Positions 8,830 to 17,440 of a stretch of DNA of 56,229 bases are shown piece by piece. A program made the position numbers and the translations under genes. The stretch is from an uncultured Opitutales bacterium (GTDB taxonomy: Bacteria; Verrucomicrobiota; Verrucomicrobiia; Opitutales; Seribacteraceae), in the NCBI GenBank assembly GCA_905612515.1, contig CAJQSI010000092.1:1-56229 (forward strand), written 5' to 3'. Within the stretch, counting starts at the first letter, position 1. Each line of letters opens with the position of its first letter. The notes under the pieces are model-generated. The model was not told where the DNA came from. It did no database searches and saw only the letters and a program-made list of their open reading frames with translations.

Positions 8830-10143
8830 TTATTTCCTAGGGGAAACCTGCTTGAGAATGGATTCCATCTTCGGGTAATCACCCACAACTTCTCTCAATC
8901 TGGCTTTGGCCAAATGGTAGTTGACGATAGCCTCGAGAGCAGCGTTCTTCAGTTCCAGCAACTGTTCTTGAACCCGTTGCGTTTGGAGCAGACTTGTCTG
9001 GCCCTGACGGTAGGCGGCTTGAAAGTCTGCGACGTTCTTCTCCGCCAATTGCAAAATTTCTCCGGATGCTTCTTTGGCTAAGCGCCACGCATCGAGTCTG
9101 GCTCTAAAGGCTTGAGCGTACTCGTTTCGGACGCGAAACCGCAAGGCTTCGCTAGTTGCTTCAGCTTCGATACGATCGAATCTCGCTTGCTCCATGTCGT
9201 CGGCGTTACGTTGTCGGAAGGGAATCGGAATGGAAAACCCGAGGCCGGCCAAGGTATTGCGGTCTAGTCCCGCGGAAGGGTAGGAGGAACGTTCCCTTTC
9301 CACGAAAAAGTTTACTTCCACATCTGGAAAACGGTTCGATCTTTCCAAGTTTAAAGCGGCATCAGCTTCATCTATCCTTGCCCTCGCGAGGGCATGGTCC
9401 GATCGTCGTCGCACGATTTTTTCGAGTGGTATTTGTTTTTTCGGCTCTTCTTCCGGAATGTCCAGTTTTCGGGCGATGCTTAGGTCTTCGTCTGCTTCCA
9501 TCCCAAGTAGTTGCTTAAGTGCAAGAGTCTTGCTTTTTTCCTTTGTGGCGAATTCAGCCGCTTTTTGTTCCATTGCCCGCCCCGTTAGTTCGGCCTGCGC
9601 CAGATCGAGTGAAGAAGCCTCTCCTCGCGTCACTTGTTCCCTCAGGAAACTTACGATTTCGGCGTTAACTCCCATGATTGCCCGTTGTCCTTTCGTCCTT
9701 TGGTTCGCGGCCGCCAAACCGATTACGGTCTTCTCCACCTTGGCGGCCAATTCCCATCTGTGACTTGCCAGTTCCGCCTCGGCTGTGGTCACTTGCCGCT
9801 TTCGCAATTCTCTTTCGCGACGAAGACGAGAGGACAGCGGAAAGCTTTGCCGTACGGCGACCTCAAAATTCCCCTCGTTCTCGTCGTTTCCAAAGGAATC
9901 CCCTTTTGCCGAGACTTCCACTTCGGGGTTCGCCAGTCTGCCGGAAAGAAGTAAACGGCTTTCCGCCTCCTCCACGCGAGGTTCAGTTATCTGCAGGTCA
10001 TGGTTGTTGAGGAAGGCCAACCGAATGGCTTCGTCTGTCGATAGCAACAAGACTTCCTTTCCCTCGCCGGTGCCGCTGCATAGAACGGCAAAGAGGGCGA
10101 TAGTGAAAGGTTTGATTTGTGAAAAGTTTTTTAAAGTTGTCAT
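8830..10143 (-). CDS. TolC-family outer-membrane channel (CusC/CzcC-like)
   Basis: The 437-residue protein has a signal peptide (FTIALFAVLCSGTG) and two long helical repeats typical of outer-membrane efflux proteins. The repeats carry LFLNNHDLQITEPRVEEAES-like and ALNLERSNRFPDVEVN-like heptads, with barrel strands such as LGFSIPIPFRQRNADD. In the family it trimerises into an outer-membrane barrel continued by a periplasmic alpha-tunnel. No lipobox Cys is evident after the signal. It is the second gene of the operon and is separated from the His-rich leader gene by 162 bp holding two hairpins (10251-10298). Confidence 0.85.
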   Translation of the reverse strand: MTTLKNFSQIKPFTIALFAVLCSGTGEGKEVLLLSTDEAIRLAFLNNHDLQITEPRVEEAESRLLLSGRLANPEVEVSAKGDSFGNDENEGNFEVAVRQSFPLSSRLRRERELRKRQVTTAEAELASHRWELAAKVEKTVIGLAAANQRTKGQRAIMGVNAEIVSFLREQVTRGEASSLDLAQAELTGRAMEQKAAEFATKEKSKTLALKQLLGMEADEDLSIARKLDIPEEEPKKQIPLEKIVRRRSDHALARARIDEADAALNLERSNRFPDVEVNFFVERERSSYPSAGLDRNTLAGLGFSIPIPFRQRNADDMEQARFDRIEAEATSEALRFRVRNEYAQAFRARLDAWRLAKEASGEILQLAEKNVADFQAAYRQGQTSLLQTQRVQEQLLELKNAALEAIVNYHLAKARLREVVGDYPKMESILKQVSPRK

Positions 10144-10250
10144 GATTCAATAAAGGATTCGATCGATTCAGATGGGCATCTTCGATGCTCGAGCGACTTC
10201 GTGCGGATAAAGAAAGCCCCAAACGGTTAAGACCCGTAGTTCAAGAGGCG

Positions 10251-10298
10251 GTGAGAGGGTTGACCCCTCACGATAAATCCGAACGCGGCGTATCGCCG
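10251..10298 (-). other. Tandem hairpins between operon genes
   Basis: Two inverted repeats lie in the 162-bp gap. GTGAG-a-GGG / CCCCTCAC surrounds a short loop at 10251-10271, and CGGCG-tat-CGCCG lies at 10286-10298. On the minus strand, the direction of transcription, they precede tolC. No T-run follows, so I do not call them terminators. They may protect or process the message or adjust expression of tolC relative to the His-rich leader gene. Confidence 0.35.
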
Positions 10299-10305
10299 AG
10301 TAGAA

Positions 10306-10710
10306 TCAAATGAGAAACCTGCCCGTGAAAGGCGGAGAGGAATCGTTCGGAGGAGGTGTGATGACTGTGGGAACTACCGCAAATAGAAGGGCATTTCCAC
10401 CCAATGTAATCAATCTGTCGGGCATGTCCCGAATTAGTATGAAAGAAGTCAGGGAGAGAAGCTTTTTGCACTGAACTTTGAAGAGGGATGCTTCAGGTAG
10501 ATCGAGTATGCAGTCGTCCGAACAAGGAACTTGCTGCTCTTCGTGGTGATGAGCTTCGGAATCCAAGCACAGCGTATCGCCCGAGCTGTCTTCATGGTGG
10601 TGCGGGTCCGACCCAAGCAAGGAGAGGAGTCCACATACGGTTACTACACCATTACCCATGGGTATAAGTGCAAGCACGGTAAACAATAAGATAGGAGTAA
10701 GACGAAACAT
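10306..10710 (-). CDS. Small His/Cys-rich secreted or membrane protein, first gene of metal-efflux operon
   Basis: The 134-residue protein is of no family I can name. It has a hydrophobic N-terminus (LTPILLFTVLALIPMG) and then a His/acidic middle with two HHHE motifs around residues 37-57. Cys residues follow in VPCSDDCILD, and the C-terminal third is a mildly hydrophobic Pro-containing segment. His-rich exported peptides of this size often open heavy-metal RND operons, so it is plausibly a periplasmic metal buffer or sensor. It is the first gene after a near-consensus promoter at 10731-10759, which makes it the operon leader gene. Confidence 0.55.
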   Translation of the reverse strand: MFRLTPILLFTVLALIPMGNGVVTVCGLLSLLGSDPHHHEDSSGDTLCLDSEAHHHEEQQVPCSDDCILDLPEASLFKVQCKKLLSLTSFILIRDMPDRLITLGGNALLFAVVPTVITPPPNDSSPPFTGRFLI

Positions 10711-10730
10711 AGTCTTTATCTTCTCGCTAC

Positions 10731-10759
10731 ATTATTACTGCCAATGCCTTAGTTGTCAA
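10731..10759 (-). promoter_or_regulatory. Sigma70-type promoter of the metal-efflux operon
   Basis: On the minus strand TTGACA (10759-10754) is followed by exactly 17 bp and then AATAAT (10736-10731). This is a perfect -35 and a five-of-six -10. The start codon of the His-rich leader gene lies 21 bp below the -10, giving a very short leader. I could not identify an operator for a MerR or CopY-type regulator, and no regulator gene is adjacent. Confidence 0.65.
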
Positions 10760-10788
10760 GCTGATGGGCGGTATGCCTTCAGTGAGAA

Positions 10789-12279
10789 TTATCGGAGCAA
10801 ATTGTGTGCGTGGTAGACCACGAGAGCGTTGGCGAGAGGTTCGCCTTCTGCGGTCTTCAATGCCTTCAATGAGAATTCGTAAAGCCGTCGATCCTGCATT
10901 TCGGACAGTACGAGTTTCACGGTTTTACCGTCTTCCGAAAGTGTGACCTTGGTTGGTTGAAGGGTTTTTACTCCTATTTGGGGGGAACCATAACCTTGGT
11001 GGTACTTGTAGGTGTAGCTCTTTATCGCATAGGAATTAGCAGAACTCGCGAGTGTCTTGTCCATCGGTACGGTGAAAGTCAGGTCGAAGCCTTTTGCCGC
11101 AAGGTTCAAGCGTAGGATGTCCGCCGGGGTTCGTCCGTTCCAAGTGAGAGTCTGGATACCTTGGTTTCCCGCCCAACCATGGGAACTGTGACCTATCCAA
11201 AGTGTCTTACCATCGGGAGAGAAGCAAAGGCGGTTGTTGCCGGTGGCCAATCCATTGCCATCGAAGAACGGGATGCAAGCCCCCTGCATCTTGCCGCCGA
11301 CCTCTTCTTGCATTACTCGCATGATTCGTCCCTTGTTCATCTCACCTACGAACAACTGTCCCGCATAGGGTCCGAATTTGCCTTTTGTCGAGTCCACTAG
11401 AGGTTGCGATGGAGAGTTGGCCATCAAACCGTGGGGAAATAGTACGGCAGCAGTCTCCCTGCGTTCGTTCAATTCGGAGACTGGTAGACCCACTGGTTTG
11501 TCTCCTTTCCAGTCCTTCTCCCAAATCAAGCTGCCGGCATGACCGTAGAATTTTCCCTGTTGTACGTGATGCAATTTACTGGTGCCTACCCAGTCACCTT
11601 GGTTGTCGGTCACGAAGAGGTTGCCTTTGAGGTCAAAGCCAAGACCGTTAGGGGTACGCAATCCGGATGCCCAAGGATTCAATCGACCGTCCGGGGTGAT
11701 TTGGAGAACCCAACCTCGATAGGGCACGCAGGCATACATGCGCTGGAGATAACTGCGTTTGTCGAAAACACCTCTCTTCTCATGGCGAACGTCGGCTCCG
11801 CTAGAAGCCGTGCCGAGCGATACGTAGAAATTGCCAGCTTTGTCCCTTATGGGCCCGAAGTGAAATTCGTGGTAGTTCCCGGATATGCCGAAGTCATCGC
11901 AGAAAGCCTTGTATTCGTCTGCTTTTCCGTCTTCGTTAAGATCTCGAAGAAGGGTAAGTTCGGGGCGTTGGGCGACCATGACTTCTCGGTTGTTCAAAGC
12001 CACGACTCCCAGTGGCGTGTGTAGACCGTCGGCAAACAGTTTCCATTTGCCGGTGTCGGGACGCAAGGTGAAGACCTCACCACCGACAAAGCAGGCTACG
12101 AGGCGACCGTCAGGCATGAATGAGAGACCGTCTGTCTGCGTGCCTTTGGTCCCGTAGCGCTCGAGCAATAGCTTGGGTGGTTCAATTTTACCAAGAGCGT
12201 AGTAATCCGTTATCTTGGCTTTGACTGCGGAAAGAGGCAAACTCAGGCAGAAAAGAAGTGCGCAGAATACTCGATTCAT
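10789..12279 (-). CDS. Secreted beta-propeller protein, sugar-dehydrogenase-like
   Basis: The 496-residue protein has a signal peptide (FCALLFCLSLPLSAVKA) and a six-bladed-propeller pattern. Repeated segments such as GLSFMPDGRLVACF, GLHTPLGVVAL, GRLNPWASGLRTPNGLGFD and NLFVTDNQGDWVG are typical of the PQQ-dependent glucose/sorbosone dehydrogenase group and of the PVC large dehydrogenase-like proteins. There is no CxxCH heme motif, so if it is an oxidoreductase its electrons must leave through a partner. Two cupredoxins are encoded in the same operon. Its start overlaps the stop of the cupredoxin-LamG gene by four bases (ATGA), which indicates translational coupling. Enzymatic activity is inferred from fold only; some propellers of this kind are structural. 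Confidence 0.7.
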   Translation of the reverse strand: MNRVFCALLFCLSLPLSAVKAKITDYYALGKIEPPKLLLERYGTKGTQTDGLSFMPDGRLVACFVGGEVFTLRPDTGKWKLFADGLHTPLGVVALNNREVMVAQRPELTLLRDLNEDGKADEYKAFCDDFGISGNYHEFHFGPIRDKAGNFYVSLGTASSGADVRHEKRGVFDKRSYLQRMYACVPYRGWVLQITPDGRLNPWASGLRTPNGLGFDLKGNLFVTDNQGDWVGTSKLHHVQQGKFYGHAGSLIWEKDWKGDKPVGLPVSELNERRETAAVLFPHGLMANSPSQPLVDSTKGKFGPYAGQLFVGEMNKGRIMRVMQEEVGGKMQGACIPFFDGNGLATGNNRLCFSPDGKTLWIGHSSHGWAGNQGIQTLTWNGRTPADILRLNLAAKGFDLTFTVPMDKTLASSANSYAIKSYTYKYHQGYGSPQIGVKTLQPTKVTLSEDGKTVKLVLSEMQDRRLYEFSLKALKTAEGEPLANALVVYHAHNLLR

Positions 12280-14342
12280 TTTACGGAAACAGTTGCCAGT
12301 TGACTGAGGCGCTTGATCTCTTCCGAGTTCAACGCTCTTTCGTACACGCTCAATTCGTCTAGTAGGAATTTTGGATGAGATGTTTTGGAAGCTATGCTGA
12401 CGTTGCCGACGGGTAGTCCTTCATCGGGTCGCCGATCCCGTTTTTTGTGAAGGATTCCGTCGAGGTAAATCCGAACAGAGGTCTGGTCCAAAGATAGAGC
12501 CAAGTGATGCCATTCGCCGTCGATAATCGGTTCATCGGAGAGTCCGGGTTCAGTTGGCGCCTTTGATTTGGTTTTTTGTTTCAAGCCGGGATTTATGATT
12601 TCCAAGCTATCTATGTTTGGCCCGGTTTTTTTAACTGAGGTCAGGCGAACGCTGTATTCACCGTTCGTGAATTTCCTTTTAACTTCCTCATACTTCCAGT
12701 TTGTCCAACTACCGGTTCCTTCAAAAGGCAGGGTGGGGGTTAGCAGGTCGACTTCACCGTTGACGCTTAGTTGGAGGGGTCTGGAGTCTATGGATGCATA
12801 GCGAAATCGAAGTCGATTCTCTCCGTCTTTTTCAATCCGAACCTTCCATTCGACGAATTGTCCGACTTGGGTGCCGAAATCGAGGTAACCCGTTCCGTGA
12901 TGCCCTGAATTACTGGATGTTTTCACGGGACCCTTGAACTTGGCATGTTCGGCTTCCAGTCCGTTTCCGGGATCGTCGATTTTTAAATTGGTTGAATGGA
13001 AGGAGAATGCTTTTCCGGATGGAGAGTATTGAATGTTTCCACCTTTTTCCCAACTAACAAGAGATGATATCGAGCGTTTGGGATCCGTTAGTTTCACCCA
13101 CGCAGTCAATCCTGCGCCGGAGCTGAAATCGCCTTCAGGTTGAGCGGGCGTAATCTTTTTGCCTCCAGATAATTGCCAAGCTTGTCCGATCACCCCCGGA
13201 TGAAGGATTCCTCTTCTATTGTTACTGGCAATGAGGTCGTTCATGCTCAAATACAGTACGGGTGCTTTTCGAGGGATTTCTGATTGCCTGATAGAGAAGC
13301 TTTTCGACTCTGCGGGAGTGAATAGAAGCACTCCCTTGTCGATTGTTCCTTTGTTGCAGGTCGTATTGACGCCTGCATCTGGCGGAAGAGGGAATAGAAG
13401 ATCTTCGTGAGAGTTGTTTACAGTGAACTTTCGAAGCAGACCGCTCTTGCCGGGAAGCTTTACGATTAGTTCGGTGAATTCGGCTTTTCCGTATTGATAT
13501 CGAAATTGAGGAATCCCGTCTATCAAACTATAGCCCAGGAAATTGATTTCCAGGCTACCTTTTGCCTGACTTTTAAAACGAAACGGAAAGTTTCTTTCTC
13601 GCAAATAAACTCTCCCTTCTATCGTGGGGAGAGTTCTCCAGCGACCAAAAGATCCGTTCTTCTTGATGAAGCCGTCTCGCCATGCATAGCGAAGTTGGCA
13701 ATTCCCTGCATCCCAACAGTAGGAATGACCTCCGGGGAGGGATACTGCAATTGCTGCAGGAGAAGAGTCGGGCATGAAGGTGCGATGGACGAGAGCTAAA
13801 CCAGATTGGGATTGCGGGAGGTTCGAGGCGTTTTCGTTTTTCGACGCGTCTTTCGCTTTAGCGATTAGTTCGTCCATCTTCGCCGGGCGCGCCTTGGCAA
13901 CAAAGAGGGTCCCGATCATTACGAATCCATGGCCGGGGAAGGTGCAAACATAGGGATATTCACCTTCCTTTTCGGGAGAAACGAAAGTGACGGCGGTTTT
14001 CTTCCCTGGGAGCACTACTGGAGTCGAGGCGATCACATCTTCGGATTCCGGGATATAATGTCGGTTCGGACCATCTGCTCCAAGCGCTATGGCGGATTCG
14101 ACCACTCTTATCCTACTGCCAGGCTCGACGAGCACGAAGTTGTGCATCATCTCGTCCACGTTGTCGAAAAGCAGTTCCACTTTTTCGCCCGGTTGGACGT
14201 GAAAGGCAATCGGGTCGAACTTAAGCCCGGGCTTGACGGAGAGGCGAAGTTTGGCCCCGTCTGCAGAGTTAATGATCAATAATCCCATCCAAAGCGGTGA
14301 GAACAACCGAAGGATCCCGTGGGTGCAGACTGTTTGTTTCAC
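12276..14342 (-). CDS. Cupredoxin-LamG-CBM fusion protein, secreted
   Basis: The 688-residue protein has a signal peptide up to about residue 29. An N-terminal plastocyanin/azurin domain (about 31-150) has a complete type 1 copper site: His 67 (MMHNFV), Cys 133, His 138 (CTFPGH) and Met 142. The middle (about 190-370) is a beta-rich domain with LPGGHSYCWDAGNCQLRY and YLRERNFPFRF. The C-terminal 300 residues read as a LamG/concanavalin-like sandwich (GLTAWVKLTD, GEWHHLALSLDQTSVRIYLDG) interrupted by a CBM6/35-like insert (GYLDFGTQVGQFVEWKV... IDSLEIINPG). It probably holds copper-based electron transfer next to a carbohydrate surface. It overlaps its neighbours by 4 bp on both sides (ATGA). 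Confidence 0.75.
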   Translation of the reverse strand: MKQTVCTHGILRLFSPLWMGLLIINSADGAKLRLSVKPGLKFDPIAFHVQPGEKVELLFDNVDEMMHNFVLVEPGSRIRVVESAIALGADGPNRHYIPESEDVIASTPVVLPGKKTAVTFVSPEKEGEYPYVCTFPGHGFVMIGTLFVAKARPAKMDELIAKAKDASKNENASNLPQSQSGLALVHRTFMPDSSPAAIAVSLPGGHSYCWDAGNCQLRYAWRDGFIKKNGSFGRWRTLPTIEGRVYLRERNFPFRFKSQAKGSLEINFLGYSLIDGIPQFRYQYGKAEFTELIVKLPGKSGLLRKFTVNNSHEDLLFPLPPDAGVNTTCNKGTIDKGVLLFTPAESKSFSIRQSEIPRKAPVLYLSMNDLIASNNRRGILHPGVIGQAWQLSGGKKITPAQPEGDFSSGAGLTAWVKLTDPKRSISSLVSWEKGGNIQYSPSGKAFSFHSTNLKIDDPGNGLEAEHAKFKGPVKTSSNSGHHGTGYLDFGTQVGQFVEWKVRIEKDGENRLRFRYASIDSRPLQLSVNGEVDLLTPTLPFEGTGSWTNWKYEEVKRKFTNGEYSVRLTSVKKTGPNIDSLEIINPGLKQKTKSKAPTEPGLSDEPIIDGEWHHLALSLDQTSVRIYLDGILHKKRDRRPDEGLPVGNVSIASKTSHPKFLLDELSVYERALNSEEIKRLSQLATVSVK

Positions 14343-14980
14343 AGCTTACGAATCTTTAAATTTCGGAACCGGACTTTTCCGCCGTGTTCCTGAAGCATGA
14401 TGCGGCCCGATTTAGTTCCAAATTCGGGGCGAGACTTGAACTTGCTTTTAGCGTGCCGTTTTTTCCAGTCTTCGGAACCGATTTCAATTTCGGCGACCTT
14501 TTCGCCATTTAGCCAATGCTCGAGCTTCCTTCCTTTTGCCACGATACTACTAAGGTTGAATACTCCGGGGGGCTTTAGCTTCTTGTCGGCAGATGCTCCC
14601 TTGATTGCGTAAATCGAGGCGGTGGCGCCAAGGTGCTCCGGGGCGTACTTCCACTTGGCATCATCAAGAATTTGATATTCGGGTCCCAAGATCGCCCCGG
14701 AATAGTCGGCCACCCTGTACTTGATGCCGCTATTGGTTCCAGCGGTAATCTTCCACTCACACGAGAATTCGAAGTCTTTGAAAGTTTCCTTCGAGTACAG
14801 GTCGCCTGCCTTACTGCGGCGAAGGATACAACCATCTTCCACTACCCAACCTTCAGCGGGTGGGCCGCCTTGGCGGTCAGTCCAACCGACAAGGGTTTTG
14901 CCGTCGAAGAGTTGAATCTCCTTGACCTGGGCCAAGGCAAAAAGCGGATAAATTATCGCGAACAGTAGTGTCAAGCGCAT
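14339..14980 (-). CDS. DUF1080 (3-keto-disaccharide hydrolase-like) secreted protein
   Basis: The 213-residue protein has a signal peptide (LTLLFAIIYPLFALA) and one DUF1080 domain. It opens with IQLFDGKTLVGWT and continues with WVVEDGCILRR and DFEFSCEWKITAGTNSGIKYR. It ends with GRIMLQEHGGKVRFRNLKIRKL. This family adopts a jelly-roll like GH16, and some members cleave 3-keto-glycosides made by oxidoreductases. Being next to a dehydrogenase-like propeller makes that chemistry attractive here. The stop overlaps the next gene's start by four bases. Confidence 0.85.
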   Translation of the reverse strand: MRLTLLFAIIYPLFALAQVKEIQLFDGKTLVGWTDRQGGPPAEGWVVEDGCILRRSKAGDLYSKETFKDFEFSCEWKITAGTNSGIKYRVADYSGAILGPEYQILDDAKWKYAPEHLGATASIYAIKGASADKKLKPPGVFNLSSIVAKGRKLEHWLNGEKVAEIEIGSEDWKKRHAKSKFKSRPEFGTKSGRIMLQEHGGKVRFRNLKIRKL

Positions 14981-14992
14981 GCTCTCTAGAGC

Positions 14993-16870
14993 TTATTCCG
15001 ATTCTGAGCCGCTGCTTTTGTCACCTCTTCGTTCCCGTCCGCCGCCAGATCGTCCTCTGCCTCCGCTACGGCGTCCTCGGTTGCCACCGCCTTGTCGTTC
15101 GCGATCTTCTTTTTCTCTTCCTCCGCTTCCGCCACTACTCTTGCGTTGTCCTCCCCCTCCACCTTGGCGGCGTAGACGGCTGTCCATTGCGGCTACCTTT
15201 TTTTCAAGTCGGGTCGTTTTAAGATGGAAATGTCCAATTACAAGTAGGACGCCGTATATGATGAGAGCGTACTTGCCGAAGGCGACGTCGCCCCACTTTT
15301 TGTTCCAAGCTACATAGACGGCCGCAGTACCCATGATCGCGAGGGCAAACAGCATTCCGGCGTTCCAGATTAATCTGAAACCACCTGAAGGGCGTTCCCG
15401 ACCAAGCACTTTCTTGCTGTTCATGAGCAAAAAGAAACTCAAGTAAGCGACGGGGATCAAAGTGAATCCAAATACGGAAGTGGGAACGGCCAACCAGAAG
15501 GCCGCATCACTCCAGACGAATGGCCCAAGTACTCCAACGCCTGCAAGAAGTGCTCCGAGGATGAAAGGCTTTCCTTTGTGAGGAACTCCCATGATTTCGC
15601 AAATTGCATGTCCGTTGATCGTCATTAGGATGATTATCGTGGAGAGAGCCATACCGAGTACTCCTAGGCCGAAGACCCAGTGAGAGAATACCTCGCCCGT
15701 CAGGTTTTTCAAGGACTTGGCTAAGTTGAATGCATCTCGTTTTACGAGCATGGCTGCCATGTCCTTGTCGGCATCGGACAGGTTTTCTTTCAGCTCCTTT
15801 TTTTGGACTGGCGCCATTTTCTCGTAGACTTCGGAGCCGAGTTCGAGACCTAATCGAGCGTTGACCAGACCGTCGTATCTCTTTTCCAAATTCCCTTCAA
15901 GTATGCGTTCTTGATAGTCAACGTAGGCGGATTGAGGTTTTACGTTGAACTGGGAGCCTGCGGCAATGACAACGCAGGAAGTGGCTATGACGTAGGGAAT
16001 CAGCAGGGCAGTCCAGAGATCGAACTTGGCAAGCCCGCGATGCTCCCGACCCCATCGTCTGCGCAACAAGACGAAAGGCATGAAGAACGTCATGTTGATT
16101 CCTACCGCAGTGGCTGCGGCCGAAATCATCACGTCCTTTTGCATGGTTACAATCTGAGATTTCCAGAATTCACTGAATTCTCCTGTGGCGGCAAGTGCTT
16201 CGTTGTACTTTGTCGAGGGTTCTGAGAACAGCGATGGATCAGGGATGAAACCTGCTGCGATTTCCGCCCATGGCAAGTTACCTGATAAGCCCATTTTCAC
16301 CACTACGCCGACGAACGCTAAAACGATAAGGGCGACCATGATTTTGAGAATCCGGTCGAAGGCTTTTGCTCCCTTCGCCCCCTTGTCGTAAGCCAGAACT
16401 GCGAGAGTAGCAGTAATCAGAAGAAAAGCGCAGACAAGAACCTTACCCCAAGTGTTGTTCAGTGCAGGAAACAGGTTTTGAGTGACGGCAGCCGTACCAA
16501 GAGAAAATTGAGGAAGACACCAAACCACGTTGGCCAGGATGGTGGCTATTGCCCATCCCCAGCCGAGTACGGGGTTTATGTCCTCGTTGATTGCCTTGAA
16601 CGGGCTTTGTCCGGTGGACAAGGTGATGTGAGATATTGCGCACAACATGATGACGCCGAGCACGATTGCTACTGGCTGTAGCCAGAGCAGTGAGTAACCA
16701 GCGAGGACACCGAGAAATAGGCTGGAGGCAAGGGAACCGCCGCCGAGAGTTATGGCGCTTTGAAGCCAGCCGGGGCCGGATAGTTTGACGTAGGCGCCAA
16801 TTCGAGAGCCGATGCCCCCGAGTTCGGCTTCGCGCAACATGACGCATTCGTTTTCAAGTTTCGTAGGCAT
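14993..16870 (-). CDS. Nramp-related membrane transporter with degenerate metal site and RGG-like tail
   Basis: The 625-residue protein has about 11-12 membrane segments and resembles the LeuT-fold Nramp family (SGPGWLQSAITLGGGS in TM1, VGINMTFFMPFVLL in TM6). In TM1 the DPGN metal motif is replaced by GGGS, and in TM6 MPH is replaced by MPF, so the usual Mn/Fe ligands are missing. A large hydrophilic loop (about residues 325-390, rich in Lys/Glu/Asp) separates the halves. The last 60 residues are disordered and built of Gly, Arg and Ser (RGRRSGGRGRSGGG...), ending acidic. Transport of another substrate is inferred. It lies 12 bp upstream of the DUF1080 gene and is preceded by azurin, as one operon. 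Confidence 0.65.
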   Translation of the reverse strand: MPTKLENECVMLREAELGGIGSRIGAYVKLSGPGWLQSAITLGGGSLASSLFLGVLAGYSLLWLQPVAIVLGVIMLCAISHITLSTGQSPFKAINEDINPVLGWGWAIATILANVVWCLPQFSLGTAAVTQNLFPALNNTWGKVLVCAFLLITATLAVLAYDKGAKGAKAFDRILKIMVALIVLAFVGVVVKMGLSGNLPWAEIAAGFIPDPSLFSEPSTKYNEALAATGEFSEFWKSQIVTMQKDVMISAAATAVGINMTFFMPFVLLRRRWGREHRGLAKFDLWTALLIPYVIATSCVVIAAGSQFNVKPQSAYVDYQERILEGNLEKRYDGLVNARLGLELGSEVYEKMAPVQKKELKENLSDADKDMAAMLVKRDAFNLAKSLKNLTGEVFSHWVFGLGVLGMALSTIIILMTINGHAICEIMGVPHKGKPFILGALLAGVGVLGPFVWSDAAFWLAVPTSVFGFTLIPVAYLSFFLLMNSKKVLGRERPSGGFRLIWNAGMLFALAIMGTAAVYVAWNKKWGDVAFGKYALIIYGVLLVIGHFHLKTTRLEKKVAAMDSRLRRQGGGGGQRKSSGGSGGREKEDRERQGGGNRGRRSGGRGRSGGGRERRGDKSSGSESE

Positions 16871-16963
16871 GGGAATGATACTATTTGATTTGGGTTCTTG
16901 GTAGAACGCTGGTTGTCGCCGGATCTTCTGGGATGCGGCGAGGTGGGTGTAGCCTTAGGGCTT

Positions 16964-17440
16964 TTATTTTACGGTCATTACGCCTCGCATTAAGGCGAAG
17001 TGACCGGGGAAAGTGCATACGTATTCGTAGGTTCCGGTCTCTGACGGAGCCTTCATTACTACCGAGTCGGTTTCACCGGGCCCCAGAAGCTTTGTACTGG
17101 CAATAACGTCGCCTTTCAAGGAATCCGGCAAGGCGTTCGTCGCATTCGCACCCGCTCCTAGAGCCTTTTGTCCGAAAGCGATGGCTGTTATGCCTTTCTT
17201 CAGGATTACAATATTATGTCCCATGGCGATTTTAGGAACCAAGCCAATGTTCTTGAGCACGATTTTCACTTTCGACCCAGCCTTCACTTCGAAGGTCTTT
17301 ACGTCGAATTGCATGGTGTCGTTGCCCGAGATGGTCACGGTTTGATCAACCTTCCCATCCTTTGAGTCTTTGGCATTGGCATGCGAAATGCCCATGGCTA
17401 TTAAGAAGGCGCATGTTGTAGCAATTGCGGTAAGTTTCAT
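16964..17440 (-). CDS. Azurin, blue copper electron carrier
   Basis: The 158-residue protein has a signal peptide ending SHANA. The copper ligands are all present: His 75 (MGHNIVI), Cys 142 and His 147 in CTFPGH, and Met 151 in FALMRG. Azurins are periplasmic one-electron carriers. Here it is the first gene of the operon that also encodes a second cupredoxin, a DUF1080 protein and a propeller, so it may be the soluble electron acceptor of the set. The 93-bp gap to the Nramp-like gene contains only a weak 4-bp stem. The 118 bp between this gene's start and the next gene upstream is the likely promoter region. Confidence 0.9.
   Translation of the reverse strand: MKLTAIATTCAFLIAMGISHANAKDSKDGKVDQTVTISGNDTMQFDVKTFEVKAGSKVKIVLKNIGLVPKIAMGHNIVILKKGITAIAFGQKALGAGANATNALPDSLKGDVIASTKLLGPGETDSVVMKAPSETGTYEYVCTFPGHFALMRGVMTVK

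Noticed and set aside
16871-16963. Terminator between azurin and the Nramp-like gene
   Set aside because: Only a 4-bp stem (AGCC/GGCT) without a T-run on the transcribed strand.
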